Of a DNA stretch of 8,625 nucleotides, positions 1-6,191 are shown one piece after another. The stretch is from Rhodospirillaceae bacterium TMED167 (lineage in GTDB: Bacteria > Pseudomonadota > Alphaproteobacteria > Rhodospirillales_A > UBA2165): positions 4,249 through 12,873 of the forward strand of contig NHHQ01000157.1 of NCBI GenBank assembly GCA_002170915.1, in the 5' to 3' direction. The translations under genes were made by a program, and so were the position numbers. Each line of letters opens with the position of its first letter. The first letter of the stretch is position 1. The notes below the pieces were generated by a model. It saw only the letters and a list, made by a program, of their open reading frames with translations, ran no database searches and was not told the DNA's origin.

Positions 1-470
1 TAAAGATATTGATCGATATTGACGCCATAATATCCCACGGAACAGTCTGCGTCGGTGCGGGTCGCGGTTAGAAAGGCGGTGCGCCCGCCGAGACAGTATC
101 CCAGGGTTCCAATTTGGCCAGTGCAGTTTTCGTGGCTTCGCAAAAAAGAGATGGTGGCCTGGAGGTCGGACACAGCGAGATCGTCGTCAAACCCATTATT
201 CAGTTCCAGGGACCGTTCAAATTCGGCCTGGATCGGATTGGCTGGGTCGTCGTTAAGTTGCACCCCCGGTTCCTGCCGCCAGAACAGATCGGGCACGGCG
301 ACCAGATATCCACGGGTAGCGAAGTCGTCCGCAATGTCACGCATGACTTTATTTACCCCACAAATGTACTGCATTAATAATAGGCCCGGCGCTCTCTTGA
401 CACGGGGTGAGGCCAAATAGGCAGAAAACTCACCGCCTTCTGCAGCTGAAATCCAAACATCTTTGCCCAT
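1..470 (-). CDS. Dienelactone hydrolase family protein (5' part, runs off the left edge)
   Basis: I translated this from the minus strand; it starts at ATG 470-468 and stays open to the window edge, giving 156 residues of a family usually about 230-250 long. It is an alpha/beta hydrolase of the dienelactone hydrolase (carboxymethylenebutenolidase) family, cytoplasmic enzymes that open dienelactones in chloroaromatic and related catabolism. Visible marks are the nucleophile elbow GYCLGGR with Cys126, the family segment VGYYGV at 145-150, and the strand/loop PDLFWRQEPG at 60-69. The catalytic Asp and His lie beyond the edge. The family motif QEIFGVN is QYICGVN here (34-40), so the active-site Glu of classical enzymes is Tyr35. 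A purine-rich stretch (AAGGACTGAGG) precedes the start. The gene is divergent from the catabolic operon and shares its control region. The family is clear; the substrate is unknown. Confidence 0.88.
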   Translation of the reverse strand, partial: MGKDVWISAAEGGEFSAYLASPRVKRAPGLLLMQYICGVNKVMRDIADDFATRGYLVAVPDLFWRQEPGVQLNDDPANPIQAEFERSLELNNGFDDDLAVSDLQATISFLRSHENCTGQIGTLGYCLGGRTAFLTATRTDADCSVGYYGVNIDQYL

Positions 471-503
471 TACCTCAGTCCTTTCCAATATATTCTCAGA
501 TAC

Positions 504-532
504 TTGCAAAATCATATGACAAAGAGTATGAT
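504..532 (+). promoter_or_regulatory. Sigma70-type promoter for the rightward operon
   Basis: The -35 box is TTGCAA (504-509) and the -10 box is TATGAT (527-532), separated by exactly 17 bases. Transcription would begin near 539, leaving a leader of about 49 bases before the SDR start codon at 588. No competing promoter of this quality was seen in the gap. This is pattern matching, not mapped transcription. Confidence 0.6.
511..532. promoter_or_regulatory. Inverted repeat, candidate MarR operator over both -10 boxes
   Basis: ATCATA (511-516) and TATGAT (527-532) form perfect 6-base arms around a 10-base centre. The size and position suit a MarR-family operator, and a MarR gene lies in the operon (2583-3089). 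The arms are also the two -10 hexamers, so the symmetry may come only from the paired promoters. Binding is an inference. Confidence 0.4.
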
Positions 533-539
533 AACGCAA
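511..539 (-). promoter_or_regulatory. Sigma70-type promoter for the divergent dienelactone hydrolase gene
   Basis: Read on the minus strand, TTGCGT (539-534) and TATGAT (516-511) are separated by 17 bases. A start near 504 would leave a leader of about 34 bases before the ATG at 470. This promoter overlaps the rightward one almost completely, so two RNA polymerases could not occupy both at once. Confidence 0.5.
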
Positions 540-587
540 ATCCGCAGGTTACTGGCTTGTAAAGAAGGGTCGTGAACAGGCAGGGCA

Positions 588-1463
588 ATGCCAAATATGT
601 CTCTCGAAGACAAAGTCATTATCGTCACCGGCGCCGTTCAGGGGCTCGGCAAAGCAATTTCTGAAGGCCTAGCGGAGAGTGGTGCAGCGGTTGCTATATG
701 CGGTCTCGGCGGTAACGCGCTGGAGAGTGTTGCGAGAGAAATTCGGAACGCCCATGGGGAAGATAAGGTTCTCTGTCGGGAATGTGACATCTCCGACGAA
801 GATGACACAAAAAGTTTTGTTGACCAGGTATGCTCAACATTTGGCCATATCGACGGGCTGGTAAACAATGCGGGCCTCGGCTGTGCTGCAGTGCGTCCAG
901 ATTTCTTGGTAAACCCTATCCCTATTTGGAAATTGGACCCAGCTGAATGGCGTCGTGTGGTGGAGGTTAATACTATCGGCACCTTCCTGATGACCCGCTG
1001 GGCTGTTCCGCATATGGTTGCCCGGGGGAGCGGTCGCCTCCTCAACGTCACCACAACGTTCCAGACCATGCTGGCGCCTGCCTTCGGTGCCTATGGCCCG
1101 TCTAAAGCCGGCATTGAATCCATGACGTCTATTCTGGTAGATGAGTTGGAAGACACTGGTGTGACCGTTAATGTCGTAGTACCGGGCGGACCAGCGGACA
1201 CAGAACAAATTCCGGAAGGGATGGTCAAGGACCGAGGCGATCTGCTTCGCCCCGATGTCATGGTGCCACCGATCCGCTGGCTTTGTTCCGATGCAGCATC
1301 AAAAGTCAACGGTCTACGTTTTTCAGCTGCGGAGTGGGATGACGAATTACCCCCGGAAGAGGCCATCGCTCAATCCACCAAGCCGATTGCCTGGCGGGAA
1401 TTGGTCGAACCTCTGGTGACTAAGGACGGTGTCAATGTCCAGACATCGAGGCGTGCATCATGA
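588..1463 (+). CDS. SDR family NAD(P)-dependent oxidoreductase
   Basis: A 291-residue classical short-chain dehydrogenase/reductase, a cytoplasmic Rossmann-fold enzyme that interconverts alcohols and ketones with NAD(P). It shows the cofactor loop TGAVQGLG (14-21), Asp67 in CDIS, NNAG (93-96), the structural Asn128 and the active site YGPSK with Tyr169 and Lys173. The catalytic Ser, normally 13 residues before the Tyr, is Thr156. The C-terminal tail (about 245-291, with AAEWDDELPP and PIAW) extends past the standard fold and resembles a subgroup often seen in catabolic clusters. The first ATG at 588 is preferred; a second in-frame ATG lies at 597, and the ribosome binding site (CAGGGCA) is weak. 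It is the first gene of the operon and overlaps the GST gene by 4 bases, so the two are probably translationally coupled. Substrate unknown. Confidence 0.93.
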   Translation: MPNMSLEDKVIIVTGAVQGLGKAISEGLAESGAAVAICGLGGNALESVAREIRNAHGEDKVLCRECDISDEDDTKSFVDQVCSTFGHIDGLVNNAGLGCAAVRPDFLVNPIPIWKLDPAEWRRVVEVNTIGTFLMTRWAVPHMVARGSGRLLNVTTTFQTMLAPAFGAYGPSKAGIESMTSILVDELEDTGVTVNVVVPGGPADTEQIPEGMVKDRGDLLRPDVMVPPIRWLCSDAASKVNGLRFSAAEWDDELPPEEAIAQSTKPIAWRELVEPLVTKDGVNVQTSRRAS

Positions 1464-2251
1464 AACTTTATAGTCGCCCTCTCTCGCCTGCATCGCAAAA
1501 GGTCCGCCTCGTACTCACAGAGAAGAAGTTGGATTGGGAACGCCAGGACGTTGATTTGCCCAACAAGGAAAACCTAGAGGCCTGGTATCTTGAGATGAAC
1601 TCATTGGGAATGCTCCCGACCCTGATCGACAATGGACATGCCTTCAATGAGTCTTCAGTAATTTGCGAGTACTTGGAAGATCTTCACCCTGATCCCTCTT
1701 TGAGACCTGTTGACCTGATCCTAAGAGCCAAAATGCGCTGGTGGATGGGTGTAGTGGATGACCGGCTTCACTATTCAGCAGGCGCGGTGGTATGGCCCGT
1801 CATGATGCGCCCCGCTCTTTTAGAAATGTCGGCGGAAGAGCGTGAAGCGCTTTTGTCCCGAATTCCGGACAGAGCCCGGCAAGTTCGCCACCGCCGTTGG
1901 GTAGAGCATGGTGTGGATAATCCGGACTTTAAACAAGCCGTCCTGGTCTACCGAGACACAGTGCAAGAGATGGAGAGGATGCTGTCGGAGCACAAATGGT
2001 TAGCAGGAAACAGCTTCAGTTTAGCCGATTGTTCCCTTCTCCCTTATTTCCAGGCCATAAAGCAGATGGGCTGGAGCGGACTCTATACTTCGCATTCAAG
2101 AGTTTTGGACTGGTTTGACCGTGGTCAAGCCCGGTCGTCGTACCAGGCTCAAATCACAGAACAGATACCCTTGCCGCTATTAGAAAAATTTCAGGCGGTG
2201 GGAGCCGAGTTTAATCAATTACTGATGGAAACCGTTACCTCCGCTGCCTAA
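1460..2251 (+). CDS. Glutathione S-transferase family protein, LigF (beta-etherase)-like
   Basis: A 263-residue soluble GST. The N-terminal thioredoxin-like domain (about 1-80) has the SRPLSPASQKVR region (candidate catalytic Ser at 9 or 12), the cis-Pro motif LPTL (Pro53) and the glutathione-contact pair Glu64-Ser65 in ESSVICEYLED. The helical C-terminal domain contains the N-capping segment SFSLAD (185-190). From memory, ESxVICEYLED, then SLRPxD, then RAxMRxW and a VD pair follow the order in sphingomonad LigF, which cleaves beta-aryl ether bonds of lignin dimers using glutathione. It also has the unusually long second domain of that group. It starts inside the SDR stop (ATGA). Pairing with an SDR recalls the dehydrogenase-then-etherase order of lignin-dimer breakdown, but other thiol-transfer or isomerase roles remain possible. 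Confidence 0.9.
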   Translation: MKLYSRPLSPASQKVRLVLTEKKLDWERQDVDLPNKENLEAWYLEMNSLGMLPTLIDNGHAFNESSVICEYLEDLHPDPSLRPVDLILRAKMRWWMGVVDDRLHYSAGAVVWPVMMRPALLEMSAEEREALLSRIPDRARQVRHRRWVEHGVDNPDFKQAVLVYRDTVQEMERMLSEHKWLAGNSFSLADCSLLPYFQAIKQMGWSGLYTSHSRVLDWFDRGQARSSYQAQITEQIPLPLLEKFQAVGAEFNQLLMETVTSAA

Positions 2252-2274
2252 GAGGATAGTTGAGAGATAAATAT

Positions 2275-2586
2275 ATGACCGTTTTTATGATTTCAAATGT
2301 TGTGGTTCATGATCCCGAGCAGTTTCGGAATTACCAAAAGCCCGGGCACAGCGCCGCGATCCAGTACGGTGGCAAGTTTCTTGCTGAAGGAGCCGCCCCG
2401 GAACCGATGGAGGGGGACTGGGCACCGAAACGCATGGCCATCGTCGAGTTCGAGAGCGCCGAGGCGGCCCGCACATTTTACAACTCACCCGAATACCAAG
2501 CTGCCCGCCAGCATCGACTGGGAGCAGCCACATTTAACATCGTCCTGGTAGACCCGGAGACCGGTGTGATTGGAGAATTGGAATGA
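2275..2586 (+). CDS. DUF1330 domain protein
   Basis: A 103-residue protein covering one complete DUF1330 domain, a small ferredoxin-like alpha/beta barrel fold related to dimeric monooxygenase-like proteins. Typical family marks are the opening MISNVVVHDPEQFRNY, GGKFLAEG (32-39), EGDWAPKR and FYNSPEYQAAR. The biochemical role of the family is poorly defined. Members often sit in catabolic operons, where they may act as small accessory or isomerase-like proteins. I chose ATG 2275 rather than the in-frame TTG at 2260 because it begins the domain directly and has TGAGAGA about 8 bases upstream. It follows the GST by 23 bases and shares a 4-base ATGA overlap with the MarR gene, so it is part of the same transcript. 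Confidence 0.88.
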   Translation: MTVFMISNVVVHDPEQFRNYQKPGHSAAIQYGGKFLAEGAAPEPMEGDWAPKRMAIVEFESAEAARTFYNSPEYQAARQHRLGAATFNIVLVDPETGVIGELE

Positions 2587-3089
2587 ATGAGCTTGCCCAA
2601 CAACAGTTTACCGACACCAATAAATTGCTAGAAGGTTTTCAACTCCGAGGTTTCATCCCTTATCTACTGAACCAAGCCATGAGCCGCTTGGATTTGACGC
2701 TCCGGGAAGTGCTGAAACCGTTCGACATTTCTAGTCATCAATGGCGGGTCTTATTTATGATTCACTACAATGGTCCTCTAAGCATCGGGGACATTAGCGA
2801 CGGCACAGTCATGGGGCAATCGACCATTACCCGCGTAGCGGATCAATTGGAAAAAGGCGGCTACGCCGAGCGCTGTCCGATGGCGAGCAACAACAGAGTG
2901 ATTTTGTTGTCGCTCACAGAGGCGGGAGAAAAGCTGATCGAAGACGTCATCCCTCACGCCTTTGCTGTGCACGATGGCGCTGTCGACGGCATGGACGCGG
3001 CGGAACAACAACAACTCTTTAACATGCTTCAAAAGTTGGCCGTCAATCTTCGGCGCCACGAAGCCAAACAGAAGTTTGAAAGTGTATAG
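2583..3089 (+). CDS. MarR family transcriptional regulator
   Basis: A 168-residue winged helix-turn-helix protein of usual MarR length. Helices for dimerisation lie at both ends (about 20-48 and 120-160). The DNA-binding part runs from about 65 to 97, with the recognition helix in MGQSTITRVADQLEKGGYAER, followed by a beta wing (about 98-112, NNRVILLSLTEAG). MarR proteins are usually dimeric repressors released by phenolic or other small ligands, often the pathway substrate. The gene starts inside the DUF1330 stop codon, so it is made together with the enzymes it probably controls. The likely target is the inverted repeat at 511-532 that covers both divergent promoters; this is inferred from position and symmetry. 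The wing lacks the usual DxR pair in its standard form, having ASNNR instead. Confidence 0.93.
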   Translation: MNELAQQQFTDTNKLLEGFQLRGFIPYLLNQAMSRLDLTLREVLKPFDISSHQWRVLFMIHYNGPLSIGDISDGTVMGQSTITRVADQLEKGGYAERCPMASNNRVILLSLTEAGEKLIEDVIPHAFAVHDGAVDGMDAAEQQQLFNMLQKLAVNLRRHEAKQKFESV

Positions 3090-3105
3090 GAAATCTCAAT
3101 TTCGA

Positions 3106-3120
3106 CCGGCAACCTGCCGG
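3106..3120 (+). repeat. Small GC-rich hairpin between marR and the Rieske stub
   Basis: CCGGCA and TGCCGG form a 6-base stem with a 3-base loop (ACC), just upstream of the ribosome binding site AGGAGG (3136-3141). The bases after it (GCCCTTTGATG) lack a proper T tract, so it is a poor intrinsic terminator. It could be a weak attenuator or an mRNA processing or stability element dividing the operon. Confidence 0.35.
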
Positions 3121-3144
3121 GCCCTTTGATGATACAGGAGGCTA

Positions 3145-3324
3145 ATGATGCTTGATCAACCTAATGGAACTGATGAATTAGTATGGCCGACCGATGACTT
3201 CACGCGGACGCCCTATGAGGTTTACGTGAGTGACGAAATTTTCGCCCGCGAACAACAGAGGATTTTCGATGCCCCCACTTGGGTGTTCCAAGGGCTTGAT
3301 AATAGTCACCAATGGAAAAGATAG
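3145..3324 (+). pseudogene. N-terminal stub of a Rieske ring-hydroxylating dioxygenase alpha subunit
   Basis: This ORF starts at ATG 3145 or the adjacent ATG 3148 and ends at TAG 3322-3324. From 3148 it has 58 codons. Residues about 13-51 (WPTDDFTRTPYEVYVSDEI, then IFDAPTWVFQGLD) match from memory the extreme N-terminus of large subunits of Rieske non-heme iron oxygenases, proteins of about 400-460 residues. The Rieske CxH...CxxH cluster site and the whole catalytic domain are missing. Similarity stops near 3300, and the last residues (NSHQWKR) come from reading into the next gene. A perfect AGGAGG sits at the right distance, so the stub is probably still translated. Its stop lies 13 bases inside the FAD gene, whose own start lacks a ribosome binding site, so the stub may act as its translational leader. 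Confidence 0.72.
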
Positions 3325-4409
3325 ACTGTATCGTTGTCGGGGCCGGAGTTGTTGGATTGGCGGCGGCGCGGGAACTGGCCCTGAGAGGTCGGGAGGTCCT
3401 CATCATTGAGGCCAATCAGATGATTGGCAATGAAACCAGCTCCCGAAACAATGAGGTCCTCCATGCAGGCTTCTTGTATCCTCCGGACCACCTGCGGGCC
3501 CGGTTCTGCCGGATTGGTCATCAGAAAATTGCGGATTATTGTATGGAGCGTGAGATCGACTTGGAGGTTTGGGGTAAGTTGATGCTTGCACAAGACAATA
3601 AGCAAGAAGCGATGCTCAAAACCTTTCAGGAATTCGGGAATGCGTGCGGTGTAAATGATCTCGTCCTAATGAAGCCGGACGATGTAAAGACGCTGGAGCC
3701 AGAGATCATCTGTCGAGCGGCCCTCTATTCTCCTTCCACTGCCGTGGTAGACACTCATGCCCTGATGCTGTCCTACCTGGGCGATGCTGAAAACGCGGGA
3801 GCTACACTTTCCCTCAACAGCAAGGTGGTTGGCGGCAGCGGAAGGTCCATCCGGATTGAGAGTGAGGATGGGACTGAGCTTGAGCTTGAATGGACTTTTA
3901 TGGTGAACTCGGCGGGGCTTGGCGCTCGGGATATTGCGGCCCTCTATTCAAAGGATAGGGCCCATAAATTGCCGAAGATTTTTTATGCCAAAGGCAGTTT
4001 CTTTTCCCTCTCTGGTAAGCGTCCGTTCGACCACATCATCGTGCCGTTGGGCGCGACTATTGCCAAAGGAGGATCCTTTACGATTGATCCAGGTGGTCAG
4101 GGCAAATTTGGTCCAGATTTGGAGTGGGTGGAGGCTAGGGATTATTCGATTAAAACCAGCTCGGTTTCGCAGTTCTGCGCCGCAGTGGGGACCTACTGGA
4201 ACGGGCTTGATCCCAGGAGGCTCCAACCGGGCTACGCGGGTGTCCGTCCGCGGACTTACGGCCCTACCGATACGCCCGCCGACTGGGTTATCGAAACAGA
4301 ACTGGAACATGGCACGCCGGGTCTTGTAAATCTATTGGGTATTGAAACGCCAGGGCTCACCGCTTGTTTAGCGATCGCGCGACATGTGGCTGATCAGCTA
4401 GTGAACTAA
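3312..4409 (+). CDS. FAD-dependent oxidoreductase, L-2-hydroxyglutarate dehydrogenase (LhgO)-like
   Basis: A 365-residue flavoprotein of the DAO superfamily and close to full family length. It shows the dinucleotide-binding GAGVVGLAAAR (10-20) with Glu33 for the ribose. LhgO/L2HGDH-type signatures are SSRNNEVLHAGFLYPPDHLRA (43-63), VVDTHALM (145-152), FYAKGSFF (224-231), GVRPR (310-314) and the C-terminal LGIETPGLTACLAIA (342-356). Relatives oxidise 2-hydroxy acids to 2-oxo acids and pass electrons to the respiratory chain or oxygen. In this operon it may act on a hydroxy-acid intermediate rather than hydroxyglutarate. ATG 3312 is the only start that keeps the Rossmann motif and has no clear ribosome binding site; it overlaps the Rieske stub and is probably reached by reinitiation. 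The VOC gene follows after 7 bases. Confidence 0.9.
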   Translation: MEKIDCIVVGAGVVGLAAARELALRGREVLIIEANQMIGNETSSRNNEVLHAGFLYPPDHLRARFCRIGHQKIADYCMEREIDLEVWGKLMLAQDNKQEAMLKTFQEFGNACGVNDLVLMKPDDVKTLEPEIICRAALYSPSTAVVDTHALMLSYLGDAENAGATLSLNSKVVGGSGRSIRIESEDGTELELEWTFMVNSAGLGARDIAALYSKDRAHKLPKIFYAKGSFFSLSGKRPFDHIIVPLGATIAKGGSFTIDPGGQGKFGPDLEWVEARDYSIKTSSVSQFCAAVGTYWNGLDPRRLQPGYAGVRPRTYGPTDTPADWVIETELEHGTPGLVNLLGIETPGLTACLAIARHVADQLVN

Positions 4410-4419
4410 GGATGAAATG

Positions 4420-4863
4420 ATGTCTGATTTTAAGGTTTTTCGCACCAACCACACGGGGATCACCGTTTCAGATATCGAGGTAACGATGTCTTTTTTCCGG
4501 GATGTGCTCGGCTTTGAAACCACAGAGATCATGCATCACAAAGGGGAGATGGTAGAAAATTTGACCGGCGTTCCAGGTGCGGAAGTCAAACTTGGCTTTG
4601 TGAAGATGCCGGGCCATCGACTGGAACTCCTCGAATACATTACACAGGATGACCGCAAGATTTCAGATCTCCGCAACTGTGATCCTGGAGCCTTTCATCT
4701 TGCCTTGGAAGTGGATGACATTGAGGCAGCTGTCGAGGCCGTCAAACCCGCAGGCTTTGCTCCTTACAGCGAACCACAGGCGGTGCCTAACGGCAATTGC
4801 AATGTCTATCTGCGCCATCCCGACGGCATCACCATCGAATTTCAAATTACCGCAAACCCATGA
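4420..4863 (+). CDS. VOC family protein (glyoxalase / methylmalonyl-CoA epimerase-like fold)
   Basis: A vicinal oxygen chelate protein of 147 residues with two beta-alpha-beta-beta-beta modules. Counting from ATG 4420, the likely metal ligands are His11 (NHTGITV), Glu69 (HRLELLEY), His93 (FHLALEVDD) and Glu140 (GITIEFQ), giving the standard two-His, two-Glu site. The family includes glyoxalase I, methylmalonyl-CoA epimerase, extradiol dioxygenases and fosfomycin-resistance enzymes. The single-domain length and site favour an isomerase, epimerase or lyase. Two adjacent ATGs exist (4417 and 4420); 4420 has the better spacing from AAGGA (4408-4412). It lies 10 bases after the FAD gene stop and 33 bases before the metallo-hydrolase gene, in one transcript. 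The substrate is not predictable from sequence. Confidence 0.9.
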   Translation: MSDFKVFRTNHTGITVSDIEVTMSFFRDVLGFETTEIMHHKGEMVENLTGVPGAEVKLGFVKMPGHRLELLEYITQDDRKISDLRNCDPGAFHLALEVDDIEAAVEAVKPAGFAPYSEPQAVPNGNCNVYLRHPDGITIEFQITANP

Positions 4864-4896
4864 CCCTAATCACCAAAAAAATTACGGAGTAACACC

Positions 4897-5787
4897 ATGC
4901 GCGTAACTATGCTTGGCACGAGTGCCGCCGCTCCCGATCCCGATCGAGGAGGATCTGGCATTTTGTTGACTGTTCGCGGCCGGCATTATTTGTTCGATTG
5001 CGGTGCCAACACGACCCGCTCCATGATCAAGTCCCATATTAACCCGGTTGATGTGAACACGGTGTTTCTATCCCACTTGCACTATGACCACATCGTGGAC
5101 TTTCCCTATTTCTTGCTTACGTCGTGGATCTGTGATCGCAAGGAAGCGCCGGTACTGGTCGGTCCCGAAGGTACTCAGAATTTTGTTGATCACTTGTTTG
5201 CGGACGGCGCCTTCGCTAAGGATATTGAAGCCCGCGCCCAATACCCGCGCCGCCAAAATACTGAAATTTTGATACCTGATGTCCGGGAATGTGAGCCAGG
5301 ATTGGTGTTTGAAGATGAACTTGTGAAGGTCTCGGCTTGTTATGTGGAACATATTCCCATGGAGATCACGCCGTGCTTTGGCTTGCGCATGGACACCATC
5401 GATGGCGAGTCAGTGTCCTTCAGTGGCGACACCGCTCCGTGCGACCGATTTATCGAGCTATCCAAAGACGTAGATTTGATGATTCATGAATGCACGTTCC
5501 CGGAAAGTGCTATCGAATATCGAAAGAAGATCAGTATCGGCACCTGGTCCCACACCAGTCCGAAAGAGCTTGGCAGGATCGCGAAGGAAGCAAACGCCAA
5601 AAGCTTGGTGGCTACCCACTTCGGCAGCTATGACAGCTGCAACCCAGTGGTAAAGGACATCATGAGCGTCCATATGCCCGAAGACATAATTGGCCCGGCG
5701 CTGCTTGATGAAGTAGCAGATGATATCCGGGCAACATATAAAGGCGACCTGCGTCTGGCTCACGATAACATGCGGATTGATCTTTAA
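4897..5787 (+). CDS. Metallo-beta-lactamase fold hydrolase, RNase Z / arylsulfatase-like
   Basis: A 296-residue binuclear metal hydrolase. The signature SHLHYDH gives ligands His60, His62, Asp64 and His65. Further candidate ligands are His152 (VEHIP), Asp178 (FSGDTAP) and His241 (ATHFGSY). The segment IHECTF (196-201), then HTSPKEL with His219, then THFGS is typical of the RNase Z/ElaC branch. The start region (MRVTMLGTSAAAPDPDRGG) also fits. Many proteins of this type are not tRNA processing enzymes but hydrolyse sulfate, phosphate or lactone esters; its place as last gene of a catabolic operon favours such a role. ATG 4897 has GGAG (4886-4889) seven bases upstream. No convincing terminator was seen after the stop at 5787. 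Confidence 0.9.
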   Translation: MRVTMLGTSAAAPDPDRGGSGILLTVRGRHYLFDCGANTTRSMIKSHINPVDVNTVFLSHLHYDHIVDFPYFLLTSWICDRKEAPVLVGPEGTQNFVDHLFADGAFAKDIEARAQYPRRQNTEILIPDVRECEPGLVFEDELVKVSACYVEHIPMEITPCFGLRMDTIDGESVSFSGDTAPCDRFIELSKDVDLMIHECTFPESAIEYRKKISIGTWSHTSPKELGRIAKEANAKSLVATHFGSYDSCNPVVKDIMSVHMPEDIIGPALLDEVADDIRATYKGDLRLAHDNMRIDL

Positions 5788-5799
5788 TTTTCGAATTAG

Positions 5800-5937
5800 G
5801 TGTGCGCGATGTTCAGCTATTTCTGTCAAAGGGAGGGAGAACTGGTTGTTTTGCTCCACGGTCTATTTGGTAGGGGTGCTATTGAGGATGTTTTCCGAAT
5901 CCGTCCTGTTCATTTTCGTACCGATGCAGGATGCTGA
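5800..5937 (+). pseudogene. Short ORF resembling the start of an alpha/beta hydrolase, possible remnant
   Basis: From GTG 5800 or ATG 5809 an open frame of 42-45 codons ends at TGA 5935-5937. It contains GELVVLLHGLFGRG, which matches the strand and oxyanion-hole HG motif seen near the N-terminus of alpha/beta hydrolases (usually 250-300 residues). Nothing recognisable continues it. It lies 12 bases past the metallo-hydrolase stop, with only a weak AGG upstream of the start. It could be the beginning of a former ninth operon gene, or chance. Confidence is low because one short motif carries the call. Confidence 0.3.
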
Positions 5938-6032
5938 TCGAAATATTCAATCCCGACCTTGTACGGCGTTAGTATGACCAATGTGCGGAAAAGTTCTCCT
6001 GAACGACTAGGATCCAGAGAACAACAAAGTAT
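5938..6032. other. Short intergenic gap, nothing identified
   Basis: No frame here has a convincing start, ribosome binding site or family resemblance. No hairpin with a T tract was found, so the end of the main operon transcript is not marked. Confidence 0.5.
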
Positions 6033-6191
6033 TTATACAGTTTTCTTTCCTTTAGCCCGAACAAACTCATATCCGAGCGTCCACACTGAAATTCCAGCAC
6101 CGATAGGTTTGCCCCAACCGGTTCCATCGAAGGCGGAAGACGGTATCAGAACAGCCAGACCAGAAATCACAGAAATTAAACGTGTCACCAT
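6033..6191 (-). CDS. Small hypothetical protein with a signal-like hydrophobic N-terminus
   Basis: Read on the minus strand, ATG 6191-6189 to TAA 6035-6033 encodes 52 residues. The N-terminus MVTRLISVISGLAVLIPSSA has a positive residue followed by a hydrophobic stretch ending in a small-residue pattern (SSA), like a signal peptide or membrane anchor. The rest (FDGTGWGKPIGAG...) is Gly-rich, with a second mildly hydrophobic stretch (GAGISVWTLGYEFV) and a basic end (RAKGKKTV). The start directly abuts the stop codon of an upstream leftward frame (TAAATG), typical of coupled genes. No good ribosome binding site of its own is visible. I do not recognise a family. The orderly composition and clean layout support a real gene. 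Confidence 0.5.
   Translation of the reverse strand: MVTRLISVISGLAVLIPSSAFDGTGWGKPIGAGISVWTLGYEFVRAKGKKTV

Noticed and set aside
55..420. Plus-strand open frames of 121 and 87 codons
   Set aside because: They lie antisense to the dienelactone hydrolase, whose family motifs (GYCLGGR, VGYYGV) are clear.
2260..2274. Upstream TTG start for the DUF1330 gene
   Set aside because: ATG 2275 begins the conserved domain and has a purine-rich site at suitable distance; the five extra residues have no support.
5458..5859. Minus-strand frame of 133 codons
   Set aside because: It is antisense to the metallo-hydrolase and has no family resemblance.
5720..5977. Plus-strand frame of 85 codons overlapping the metallo-hydrolase end
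   Set aside because: It is out of frame with the real gene, has no ribosome binding site and is rich in Cys and hydrophobic residues in a non-protein-like way.
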